A stretch of 64,000 nt of DNA from Algibacter marinivivus (lineage in GTDB: Bacteria > Bacteroidota > Bacteroidia > Flavobacteriales > Flavobacteriaceae), in the NCBI RefSeq assembly GCF_003143755.1, contig NZ_QFRI01000004.1, positions 1-64,000 on the forward strand. The letters run 5' to 3'. The notes under the pieces are model-generated. The model saw only the letters and a program-made list of their open reading frames with translations. It was not told the DNA's origin and searched no databases. Below are positions 56,077-63,766 of the stretch, in pieces (within the stretch, counting starts at the first letter, position 1; every line of letters starts with the position of its first letter). A program made the position numbers and the translations under genes.

Positions 56077-57036
56077 TTATATTTTGAAGTTAATGACATT
56101 GTCGTGTTCAGTTTTATATAGTTGATCTCCTTGATTTTCAAATTTCACTATTTTAACTTTGAAATAAGCTGTTTTAGGAACTTGTTCTTTTCTAAATCGA
56201 AAATAAATTGTTCCATCTTGATTTATTACTTCAATGTTGTTTATTGGTTCAAAGTTCAAATTGTCACTACTCATTTTTAAACTCACAGACCATTTATTAT
56301 TCGGAAGGTTTTGAAATGTATAATAATAAAAATCTTTATCAGCCATCAGTTTAGGAACTTCTGTAAATCCAATCATAAACCAAATAGGTTTTATAAATTG
56401 AGATTTATTAAATTCCTCAAGAGATAAAGGTTCTTTTAAAAGTTGCCATTTACTGTCTTCTGGAAAATGTGTAATAATTGAATACTCAGGTTTTATGTCA
56501 AAATAAAATTCAGAGTATTCTTCTTTTTTAGAAGTTCCCCAAGTTGTATCTATTAAAATCCACTTATTGTTTAATTTAATTGCATTCCAACCGTGTCTAA
56601 AATTATCATCTTTTGTTAATTCAACGTAATGATTTCTTTCGTCTCGAATATGTCCGATTATTATTACTGCTTCAATGTCAATCTCATCCATAAACCACTT
56701 GAAAAGATTAGAATATCCAGCGCAAACTCCTTTTCTGTTTTCATAAACTTGATATTCGTCTTGTCGATTTGAGTATTCTTTTAATGAGATTTTTCCTTCA
56801 TTTTTTTCATTCAAAGATTTATGGTCATATTCTATATTTGAACTTGTCCAGTAATAAAAAAATCTTGCTAATTGTTCTTCTTCTTTTAGATGTTTCTTTG
56901 CATAATCTGTTAAATCCCACATATCAAGATTCAATTCATTCGTTTTTTCTACCAATGCCTTTATAGATTCCGTTTGAGAAATGACAGAATTCGCTATAAA
57001 CAATATGAAAAATGTAATGCAGAAAGTTCGTTTCAT
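56077..57036 (-). CDS. Cassette-borne exported transglutaminase-like protein
   Basis: 319 residues. Signal peptide 1-20 (MKRTFCITFFILFIANSVIS, then Q). The transglutaminase-like core has Cys105 in RKGVCAGYS, His148 in FRHGWNAIKL and Asp163 in LIDTTWG, the full catalytic triad. Such proteins act as peptidases or transglutaminases in the periplasm. The C-terminal third (about 215-319) is beta-rich and ends in VNFKI. It is the first cassette after the recombinase, so it would be the most recent insertion and best expressed by integron logic. The ATG at 57036 is 13 bases from the cassette boundary. Confidence 0.82.
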   Translation of the reverse strand: MKRTFCITFFILFIANSVISQTESIKALVEKTNELNLDMWDLTDYAKKHLKEEEQLARFFYYWTSSNIEYDHKSLNEKNEGKISLKEYSNRQDEYQVYENRKGVCAGYSNLFKWFMDEIDIEAVIIIGHIRDERNHYVELTKDDNFRHGWNAIKLNNKWILIDTTWGTSKKEEYSEFYFDIKPEYSIITHFPEDSKWQLLKEPLSLEEFNKSQFIKPIWFMIGFTEVPKLMADKDFYYYTFQNLPNNKWSVSLKMSSDNLNFEPINNIEVINQDGTIYFRFRKEQVPKTAYFKVKIVKFENQGDQLYKTEHDNVINFKI

Positions 57037-57039
57037 AAT

Positions 57040-57183
57040 TGGTGGCAACTTGTTTATATAAGTATGTTTATTCTTTTTATTAATCCTTTATGGGTAGCTA
57101 AGCTGAAGTTTTTAGATTTTTTATTCAGCTTATTTTTATTAAAACATAGAATATTTCATACAATATTTAAATCTAATACAATT
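57040..57183 (-). other. attI-like region between the recombinase and the first cassette
   Basis: TGGTGGCAAC (57040-57049) ends the first cassette's boundary pair, and beyond it the sequence leaves the attC pattern, as expected for a primary attachment site. The segment also holds the inverted pair TAAGCTGAA/TTCAGCTTA (about 57098-57131), which could be an accessory site or a weak terminator. No clear promoter for the cassettes is seen. Confidence 0.5.
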
Positions 57184-57681
57184 TTATAAATTATCAAAAG
57201 GGTTTTTTATATTTCGAATACTGGTTTCACTTACATGTGTGTAAATCATTGTAGTTTTAGGGTTACTATGCCCTAATAAAGTTTGTATGTATCTTATATC
57301 TGTTCCGTTTTCGAGTAAATGTGTAGCAAAACTATGGCGCAAAGTATGCAACGTAATAGGTTTGGTAATGTTGGCTTTCTTAGCTGCTTTTTTTAAAATA
57401 TTTTGTGCACTAGAAGCACTATACAAACCACCAGATTGTCCTTCAAATAGATAATCTTTTGGTTTATATGTTTTGTAGTATAAACGTAGTAATCCTAAAA
57501 ATTTTGGAGAAAGTAAAGTATATCTGTCCTTTTTACCTTTAGCAGATTTTATATGTATAAGCATACGTTTACTATCAATATCTGTAATTCTTAACTGTAA
57601 TGCTTCTCCAATGCGTAATCCAGAAGAATAAATTAAAGTAAGTAGAGTCCTATGCTTTAAATTTATAATGCTATCTAACAA
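57184..57681 (-). CDS. Recombinase catalytic half
   Basis: 165 residues from a TTG at 57681, or entered from the N-half by a -1 shift at 57747. It contains all catalytic residues of the tyrosine recombinase. Alone it would lack DNA core binding. Confidence 0.6.
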   Translation of the reverse strand: [165 protein letters not shown]

Positions 57682-57740
57682 GTTTTTTATTTCAGTATTA
57701 CTTAAAACTTCGGGTAGTTTTTTAGGTTTTTTTGGGCGCT

Positions 57741-58301
57741 CTATTGAAAATTTGATAACAACACACCTTTATAGTCTAAATATTTTTTAATACCATTAAT
57801 ACATTGATTTTGGTAAGAAATAGATTTATTAGGCCTTACTATAAAATCATAATTAAACTGCTCAATTAATCTTGTACTTACAGGGTTTTGTTTAAGTTGT
57901 GCATATCTTAAAAAGAATGAGGTTACTTCGAAATAAGTGTTTACTGTATTGGTGCTAAGTCGTTTTTGTTGCATCCATTTTTTAAATTTTTCTAATTCTT
58001 TTTGTTGAACTTCTAATAAAACAGGTAGTTTAAGAGTATTAATATCTTCTTTGTTTTTTTTCGTTTGTACTTTTTTTGATGCTAATGCACTATAATTTAC
58101 ATACCAATTTTTACGTCTTAATGCTTTATATAACTTTTGTTTATTTAAAAAGGTATTGGCTATATAAAATGTTTTATGTGTTTTACTCCAGCACACACCT
58201 TCAATAGCATTAATATAGTTTTTTGCATCAAGATTAAACTCAAAATTAATGGAAATAACGTGTTGATTTTTATGAATTAAAGGCAATAGTGTTATGACCA
58301 T
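57741..58301 (-). CDS. Recombinase N-terminal half
   Basis: 186 residues. N-terminal domain (about 15-70) and core-binding helices (about 95-180, with KFKKWMQQKRLSTNTVNTYF). It stops at TAG two codons after the slippery heptamer. Confidence 0.6.
   Translation of the reverse strand: MVITLLPLIHKNQHVISINFEFNLDAKNYINAIEGVCWSKTHKTFYIANTFLNKQKLYKALRRKNWYVNYSALASKKVQTKKNKEDINTLKLPVLLEVQQKELEKFKKWMQQKRLSTNTVNTYFEVTSFFLRYAQLKQNPVSTRLIEQFNYDFIVRPNKSISYQNQCINGIKKYLDYKGVLLSNFQ
57747..57753 (-). promoter_or_regulatory. In-phase -1 slippery heptamer A AAT TTT
   Basis: Read on the minus strand, codons TCA AAT TTT CAA TAG contain A AAT TTT in the X XXY YYZ phase. After a -1 slip the next codons are TCA ATA GAG CGC CCA (SIERP), exactly the frame of the catalytic half. 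Confidence 0.5.
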
Positions 58302-58340
58302 AAAATGATTTTAAAATGCTAATTTATATACAAATGTAAA

Positions 58341-58374
58341 TAAAAAAGCCTGTTTCAAATTTTGAAACAGGCTT
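58341..58374 (-). terminator. Terminator of pnp
   Basis: AAGCCTGTTTCAAA and TTTGAAACAGGCTT form a perfect stem; the minus strand continues with TTTTTTATTT. It separates pnp from the recombinase gene. Confidence 0.85.
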
Positions 58375-58400
58375 AAATAAATTATAGACTATAAAAGAAA

Positions 58401-60647
58401 TTAATCCTCTTTCTTATCTTCTCTAGGTCTTCTGTCATCACGACGGTTATCACGTCCACGATTATCTCTACCTCTGTTGTCACGTCCACGGTTGTTATCT
58501 CTTGGCGGTCTTTCAACATAACCTTCAGGTTTTGGTAAAATAGCTTTACGAGATACTTTTTCCTTACGCGTACGTTTGTCTATACCAAAGTATTTTACAT
58601 CAAATATATCACCCATGTTTACAACATCAGATACATTTTCAGTACGTTCCCATGCTAATTCACTTACGTGTAATAACACTTCGTTTCCTGGAGCTTCAAC
58701 ATATTCAACAACAGCACCAAAGTCAAGCATTTTGATTACTTTAACTTCATAAACGCTACCAACTTCAGGCTTAAATAATAAAGAATCTATTTTTGCCATA
58801 ACAGCATCAATACCTTTACTACCAACACCTAAAATTTCAACAATACCTTCTTCTGTAACAGGATCTTCGTTAATAACAATAGTTGTCTCAGTTTCTTTTT
58901 GCATTTCTTGAATTACTTTTCCACCAGGACCAATTAAAGCACCGATAAATTCGTTAGGAATACGTCTTGAAACCATAGTAGGCGCATGATCTTTAACTTC
59001 TGTATTAGGTGTTTCAATAGTTTCAGTAATCTTATCTAAAATATGTAAACGACCATCACGCGCTTGTTTTAAAGCATTTACAAGAATCTCATACGATAAT
59101 CCTTTTACTTTAATATCCATTTGGCAAGCAGTAATACCATCAGCAGTACCTGTAACTTTAAAGTCCATATCTCCTAAGTGATCTTCATCACCTAAAATAT
59201 CTGAAAGCACAGCGTATTTTCCAGAATCAGCATCGGAAATTAATCCCATAGCAATACCAGAAACTGGTTTCTTTAATTGTACACCAGCATCCATCATTGC
59301 CATTGTACCAGCACAAACTGTTGCCATAGAAGACGAACCGTTAGATTCTAAAATCTCAGACACTACACGTACAGTATATGGGCAATCTTCAGGAACCATA
59401 CCTTTTAAAGCACGTTGCGCTAAATTACCGTGTCCTACCTCACGACGAGATGTTCCACGAATAGGTCTAGCTTCACCTGTAGAAAAAGGAGGGAAGTTAT
59501 AGTGTAAATAGAAACGCTCTTCACCTTCGTAAGATGGCATATCTATTTGGTTGGCTTCTCTACTTGTACCTAAAGTAACTGTAGCTAATGCTTGAGTTTC
59601 CCCACGTGTAAATATTGAAGAACCATGAGTAGAAGGTAAATAATCAACCTCACACCAAATTGGTCTAATCTCATCCGTTTTACGTCCATCTAAACGTAAA
59701 CCTTCATTTAAAGTTAAATCTCTAACCGCTGCTTTTTCAGCTTTAGAGTAGTATTTTGAAATTAACCCACCAAAATCTTCTTGCTCTTCTTCAGAAAAAG
59801 ACGCTTTTATTTCTTCTTTAATTTCACCAAAAGCAGCGCTACGTTCATGTTTTGCAGAACCTGCTTGAGCTACAGCATATACTTTATCGTATGCCATATC
59901 ATGAATTTTCTTTGCTAAATCAGCATCTTCTCTTTCTGGCTCGTACTCACGTACTTCTTTTTTACCAAAAGCTTCAGCTAATTTTACCTGTGCAGCACAT
60001 TGTACTTTAATAGCTTCGTGTGCAAACTTAATCGCTTCTGTCATTTCTTCTTCAGAAATCTCATCCATTTCACCTTCAACCATCATAACAGAATCAGCAG
60101 AAGCACCAATCATCATATCGATGTCAGACTCTTCTAATTGTGCTCTAGTTGGATTGATAACAAATTCACCATTTACACGACCAACTCTAGCTTCAGAGAT
60201 TGGACACTCAAATGGAAAATCAGATAATTGAATAGCCGCCGAAGCTGCTAAACCTGCCATAGCATCTGGCATAACATCATCATCATGAGACATTAATTGA
60301 ATCATCACCTGAGTTTCAGAATGATAATCTTTTGGGAATAACGGACGTAAAACGCGGTCTACTAAACGCATCGTTAAAACCTCTCCGTCACTAGGTCTAG
60401 CTTCTCTCTTAAAGAAACCACCTGGGTAACGTCCTGCAGCAGCAAATTTCTCTCTGTAATCTACCGTTAATGGTAAAAAGTCAACATCTGCTTGTTTGTA
60501 ATTGGAAACAACTGTACATAATAACATACATTTTCCAGATTGCACAACAACGCTACCATGCGCTTGTTTTGCTAATTTTCCAGTTTCAATAGAAATTTCT
60601 CTACCGTCACCTAGGTCAATGACCTCTTTAAAAACTTTTGGAATCAT
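58401..60647 (-). CDS. pnp: Polyribonucleotide nucleotidyltransferase (PNPase)
   Basis: 748 residues. Degrades RNA from the 3' end using phosphate. Two RNase PH domains (about 10-230 and 320-560) with [11 protein letters not shown] and [18 protein letters not shown], followed by KH (about 565-625, [15 protein letters not shown]) and S1 (about 635-705) RNA-binding domains. The C-terminus is a repeated basic [20 protein letters not shown] tail, common in Bacteroidota PNPase. The ATG at 60647 (MIPKVFKEV) is preferred over 60668. It follows rpsO, the conserved rpsO-pnp order. Confidence 0.96.
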   Translation of the reverse strand: MIPKVFKEVIDLGDGREISIETGKLAKQAHGSVVVQSGKCMLLCTVVSNYKQADVDFLPLTVDYREKFAAAGRYPGGFFKREARPSDGEVLTMRLVDRVLRPLFPKDYHSETQVMIQLMSHDDDVMPDAMAGLAASAAIQLSDFPFECPISEARVGRVNGEFVINPTRAQLEESDIDMMIGASADSVMMVEGEMDEISEEEMTEAIKFAHEAIKVQCAAQVKLAEAFGKKEVREYEPEREDADLAKKIHDMAYDKVYAVAQAGSAKHERSAAFGEIKEEIKASFSEEEQEDFGGLISKYYSKAEKAAVRDLTLNEGLRLDGRKTDEIRPIWCEVDYLPSTHGSSIFTRGETQALATVTLGTSREANQIDMPSYEGEERFYLHYNFPPFSTGEARPIRGTSRREVGHGNLAQRALKGMVPEDCPYTVRVVSEILESNGSSSMATVCAGTMAMMDAGVQLKKPVSGIAMGLISDADSGKYAVLSDILGDEDHLGDMDFKVTGTADGITACQMDIKVKGLSYEILVNALKQARDGRLHILDKITETIETPNTEVKDHAPTMVSRRIPNEFIGALIGPGGKVIQEMQKETETTIVINEDPVTEEGIVEILGVGSKGIDAVMAKIDSLLFKPEVGSVYEVKVIKMLDFGAVVEYVEAPGNEVLLHVSELAWERTENVSDVVNMGDIFDVKYFGIDKRTRKEKVSRKAILPKPEGYVERPPRDNNRGRDNRGRDNRGRDNRRDDRRPREDKKED

Positions 60648-60820
60648 AAATTTTTTCTTGTAATTCAAGCATAAATATGCTCAAATCATGTTAAACAATG
60701 GTCGTTGTGTTGTGTGTAGTTGTTGTGTGTATGACCAATGAAAAACCTTTAGTCCCGAACTCGTTTCGGGATCTAGCTTCTTCTAATGCGTGGTTTAAAC
60801 TCCTACGCTCGAGTTATATT
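60648..60820. other. Non-coding gap, rpsO-pnp
   Basis: Upstream part of the 308-base gap between pnp and rpsO. It holds the hairpin TCCCGAACTCGTTTCGGGA (about 60752-60770) and no gene. No exact TAnnTTTG box for pnp was found. Confidence 0.4.
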
Positions 60821-60909
60821 ATTTTGGGCGTTACCCACAAGGGGTCGGGCTTTCACTACTCGCTCCTCCTAAGGTCGGGAGCTCAAACATGTCGTTCAAT
60901 CCCTAACGC
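60821..60909 (+). repeat. Dispersed intergenic repeat, copy B
   Basis: ATTTTGGGCGTTACCCACAA, GGGGTCGGGCTTTC, then ending TTCAATCCCTAACGC. Matches copy A (51012-51120) at both ends, with a different middle. Confidence 0.75.
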
Positions 60910-60940
60910 AAAAAACAAAAAACCACGCGAAAAGCGTGGT
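60908..60940 (-). terminator. Terminator of rpsO
   Basis: ACCACGC and GCGTGGT form a stem closed by a GAAAA-type loop; the minus strand goes on with TTTTTTGTTTTTTG. It is 16 bases after the rpsO stop. Confidence 0.8.
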
Positions 60941-60955
60941 CTTTTATTTTTTAGA

Positions 60956-61225
60956 TTATTTTCTTAATCCTAATTCTTTTACTATGGCACGGTATCTTAA
61001 GATATCCTTCTTAGTTAAATAGTCAAGTAAAGCACGACGCTTACCTACTAATTTTACTAAAGAACGCTCAGTATTATAATCTTTACGATTATTTTTTAAG
61101 TGCTCTGTTAAGTGATTAATTCTTGCTGTAAATAATGCAATTTGTCCTTCTGCAGAACCAGTATCTTTTGCACTTTTACCGTGTTTTTTGAAAAGTTTTT
61201 CTTTTCCTTTTTGATCTAAATACAT
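60956..61225 (-). CDS. rpsO: 30S ribosomal protein uS15
   Basis: 89 residues, the usual length. Binds 16S rRNA early in 30S assembly. Signature TGSAEGQIALFTARINHLTE and the LVGKRRALLDYL core. The ATG at 61225 (MYLDQKGKEKLF) is chosen because it gives the family length; an in-frame start at 61282 would add 19 residues. Confidence 0.97.
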   Translation of the reverse strand: MYLDQKGKEKLFKKHGKSAKDTGSAEGQIALFTARINHLTEHLKNNRKDYNTERSLVKLVGKRRALLDYLTKKDILRYRAIVKELGLRK

Positions 61226-61279
61226 GCTAATATTATTGTAAATGATTGTTATGTACACGAAAGTTTTTCTTTCGAGCGG

Positions 61280-61287
61280 CAAATATA
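61280..61287 (-). promoter_or_regulatory. Possible -7 box of rpsO
   Basis: Minus-strand TATATTTG, exact TAnnTTTG match, 54 bases before the rpsO ATG. No TTG at the expected distance. Confidence 0.45.
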
Positions 61288-61424
61288 GTACATTTTTGGT
61301 GTTCTGCTATTTTTTTTGTAACTTTTATTCCTAAATTACGGGTAATCAGTATTTTATAATTTGAAATTTTCTTTAGAGCTACTCTAAAATATTATTAAAA
61401 CTACTAACTTTTAATTTATGCCCC

Positions 61425-62534
61425 ATGAAAACATCATACCCACAAGGTAACTTCCCGGATACCTATGACTCCTTGGAAAAAATTTTTAATAATACTTACA
61501 ATGGCATTGCTATTCTAACTTTAGATGGTGATTGGATAAAAGTAAATGATAGTATTTGCGAATTATTTGGATATACAAGGCATGAGCTTTTTAACATGAA
61601 TATAGAAAACATTATCTACAGAGAAGATTTTGGGGTTCATGAAAAAAAATATGATAAATTAATGCAAGGAAAAATAGACAGATATCGCGTTCAGCAACGT
61701 TATTTTCATAAAGATGGTTCTATTATCTGGGTTTTAATTTCTGTTTCATTAATTAATAATAAAGATGGAACCCCAAGTAATATGATTTGGCAATTCTCAA
61801 ATGTAACAGGTCGAAAAAGAAATCAAGATAAGCTTAAAATGATGCTCAAAGTAGTGAGAGAACAAAATGATAGGTTGACTTCTTTTGCAAATATCGTAAC
61901 TCATAATTTACGCTCCCATTCAGGAAATTTATCTACACTTACAGATTTTTTAGAGGAGGATTTTAATTTATTGATTGAAAATGAAAATTTTGATTTATTA
62001 AAGAAAGCTGTTGGAAATTTGGAAGAAACTGTATCTCATTTAACCGAAATTGCTAAAATTAAAGAGGTAGATCAAAATCAAATTGAGGTATTAAATTTAT
62101 ATGATTATGTTGAAAAAGCAATATATAATATTACAGCTATTGCTAAAAATACAGGTACGACAATTGTAAATTATATAGATGAGGATTTGTGTGTTAAAGG
62201 GATTCCTGCATATTTAGATAGTATTATTTTAAATTTTTTAACAAATGCAATAAAGTATCGATCTGAAAAAAGATTACCAAAAATTAGATTAACAGCATCG
62301 GTTCAAGATGATTATGTTATTTTTAAAGTTGGAGATAACGGATTGGGAATTGATATGGAGAAATATGGTGATAAGCTTTTCCAGATGTATAATACCTTCC
62401 ATTCAAATGAAGATGCTATTGGTGTTGGACTCTTTATAACAAGAAATCATATTGAATCTTTAGGTGGTAAAGTAATTGTTAATAGTGAAGTTGGAGTTGG
62501 TAGTGAGTTTTCTATTTACTTAAAATGCGCCTAA
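61425..62534 (+). CDS. Orphan PAS-domain sensor histidine kinase
   Basis: 369 residues, no membrane span. PAS domain at about 14-130 (NNTYNGIAILTLDGDWIKVN and a HKDGSIIWVLISVSL PAC-like part), a dimerisation helix with His160 in THNLRSHSGNL, and a HATPase domain (about 255-369) with NFLTNAIKYRSEKRLPK, VGDNGLGIDMEKYG and GVGLFITRNHIESLGG. It is a cytoplasmic sensor. No response regulator gene is adjacent. The ligand is unknown; the light-sensing FMN cysteine is not evident. Confidence 0.9.
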   Translation: MKTSYPQGNFPDTYDSLEKIFNNTYNGIAILTLDGDWIKVNDSICELFGYTRHELFNMNIENIIYREDFGVHEKKYDKLMQGKIDRYRVQQRYFHKDGSIIWVLISVSLINNKDGTPSNMIWQFSNVTGRKRNQDKLKMMLKVVREQNDRLTSFANIVTHNLRSHSGNLSTLTDFLEEDFNLLIENENFDLLKKAVGNLEETVSHLTEIAKIKEVDQNQIEVLNLYDYVEKAIYNITAIAKNTGTTIVNYIDEDLCVKGIPAYLDSIILNFLTNAIKYRSEKRLPKIRLTASVQDDYVIFKVGDNGLGIDMEKYGDKLFQMYNTFHSNEDAIGVGLFITRNHIESLGGKVIVNSEVGVGSEFSIYLKCA

Positions 62535-62573
62535 AAAAACCGTATTAGTTTTAAAACTAATACGGTTTTTTTT
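62535..62573. terminator. Bidirectional terminator between histidine kinase and accD
   Basis: AAAAACCGTATTAGTTTT and AAAACTAATACGGTTTTT are perfect complements with A/T runs on both sides, serving both convergent genes. Confidence 0.88.
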
Positions 62574-62590
62574 AAATTTTACCTTAAATA

Positions 62591-63448
62591 TTAAGCTCTT
62601 AAAGGCTGATTTAATATTAAATCTAAATATTGATTGACTTTGTTTTTTAAATCTTTACGTAAGGTTATAAAATCTAAGAAACCATGTTCTAATAAAAACT
62701 CTGAAGTTTGAAAACCTTCAGGTAATTCTTTTCCTGTTGTATCTCTAACAATTCTTGGGCCCGCAAAGCCTATTAATGCTCCAGGTTCGCTAATATTAAT
62801 ATCACCTAACATAGCAAAAGAAGCTGTAGTACCTCCAGTTGTAGGATCTGTACATAAAGAAATATATGGTAAGCCTGCATCTGCTAATTGTGCTAATTTT
62901 ACTGATGTTTTGGCTAATTGCATTAAAGATAATGCTGCCTCCATCATACGTGCTCCACCAGATTTTGAAATAACCATTAAAGGTAATTTGTTTTTTAAAG
63001 CATAATCTGCAGCTCTAGCAATTTTTTCTCCAACAACACTTCCCATAGAACCACCAATAAATGAGAAATCCATACATGCAACTACTAAATTTTTGCCTTT
63101 AGATTTTCCAACAGCTGTTCTTACTGCGTCCTTTAACTTTGTTTTTGATTGAGCTGCTTTTAAGCGTTCAGGGTATTTTTTAGTATCCTCAAACTTAAGT
63201 GGATCTTTAGATTCTAAACTTGCATCCAACTCTTTGAATTTATTGTCGTCAAAAAGAATTTCAAAATATTCTTTACTTCCAATCCTTACATGGTAGCCGT
63301 CTTCAGGACTTACGTAAAAATTTTTCTCTAACTCTTCGGTATCAACAATTTTACCGGTTGGAGATTTATACCACAACCCTTTAGGTGTGTCTTTTTTCTC
63401 TTCCGTAGTTGTTGTTATTCCTTTTGTTTTTCTTTTAAACCAAGACAT
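62591..63448 (-). CDS. accD: Acetyl-CoA carboxylase carboxyltransferase subunit beta
   Basis: 285 residues. With AccA moves the carboxyl group from biotin to acetyl-CoA for fatty acid synthesis. Carboxyltransferase core: [50 protein letters not shown] and [14 protein letters not shown]. The N-terminal zinc-ribbon position of E. coli AccD (two CxxC pairs) reads [14 protein letters not shown] and [13 protein letters not shown] here, with no cysteines, so zinc binding there is lost. Confidence 0.95.
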   Translation of the reverse strand: MSWFKRKTKGITTTTEEKKDTPKGLWYKSPTGKIVDTEELEKNFYVSPEDGYHVRIGSKEYFEILFDDNKFKELDASLESKDPLKFEDTKKYPERLKAAQSKTKLKDAVRTAVGKSKGKNLVVACMDFSFIGGSMGSVVGEKIARAADYALKNKLPLMVISKSGGARMMEAALSLMQLAKTSVKLAQLADAGLPYISLCTDPTTGGTTASFAMLGDINISEPGALIGFAGPRIVRDTTGKELPEGFQTSEFLLEHGFLDFITLRKDLKNKVNQYLDLILNQPLRA

Positions 63449-63526
63449 AATGCTTAAAGATTTTAGTTTCCTTTAATTTATAAAGGCGAGGGTTAAATCT
63501 ATGTGTTTATTGTATTAACGCTAATT

Positions 63527-63653
63527 GCGTTAAGGATTGCAGCCGTTCGACTATTACTTAATAGTCTTAACCTTTTTGTTTTAGCAAAAAGATACAGCGG
63601 AAAGCCTGACGACAAAATTAAACCTTTTTTTAATTTTGTGGTAACGCCCAAAT
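63527..63653 (-). repeat. Dispersed intergenic repeat, copy C
   Basis: On the minus strand it reads TTTGGGCGTTACC, then a variable part, GTCAGGCTTTCCGCT, and ends CTGCAATCCTTAACGC. Same frame as copies A and B; inserts in its middle include ACAAAAAGGTTAAG-type hairpin sequence. It fills most of the 318-base gap 63449-63766, where no gene is seen. Confidence 0.7.
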
Positions 63654-63703
63654 GATTTTATTTACTTAGGTAATTGTAATCGCTTGTTTTTTAGATAAAT
63701 AAA

Positions 63704-63740
63704 CAAAAAAGGTCCTGTTGATTTACAGAACCTTTTTTTT
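63704..63740 (-). terminator. Terminator of fbaA
   Basis: AAAAAAGGTCCTGT and ACAGAACCTTTTTT pair (one mismatch) around TGATTT, 26 bases after the fbaA stop. Confidence 0.7.
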
Positions 63741-63766
63741 ATGATTGTAGTAAATTTACCTTAAAA

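Larger units (their letters stand above)
51383..57049 (-). mobile_element. Integron-like gene-cassette array (seven cassettes)
   Basis: Eight minus-strand genes lie in seven units of 638-1108 bp, split by seven palindromes of 135-140 bp (51383, 52435, 53167, 53875, 54608, 55246, 55932). With the recombination point placed at the G/TT of each GTT triad, the cassettes are 51391-52442, 52443-53175, 53176-53883, 53884-54616, 54617-55254, 55255-55940 and 55941-57048. Every cassette begins and ends with its own 9-10 bp inverted pair, as in integron cassettes. A tyrosine recombinase lies at the proximal end. The site cores do not fit the RYYYAAC/GTTRRRY consensus exactly, so this is a divergent form. 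Confidence 0.75.
57184..58301 (-). pseudogene. IntI/XerD-like tyrosine recombinase, split in two frames
   Basis: Together the two halves make a recombinase of about 372 residues. The N-half has a small domain with GVCWSKTHKTFYIA seen in Bacteroidota integrases and a SAM-like core-binding domain. The C-half has the catalytic set: Arg in [12 protein letters not shown], Lys in [26 protein letters not shown] and Tyr in TTMIYTHV. The last residues NIKNPFDNL recall the VRSPLDAL end of IntI1. The roughly 20-residue-plus IntI-specific insert before HxxR is not present. Reading -1 at the A AAT TTT heptamer (57747-57753) joins the halves without loss. It may be a recent indel, or programmed frameshifting. 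It is transcribed toward the cassettes. Confidence 0.7.

Noticed and set aside
60698-60967. An 89-codon frame between pnp and rpsO
   Set aside because: It spans a dispersed repeat and the rpsO terminator and has no protein-like pattern.
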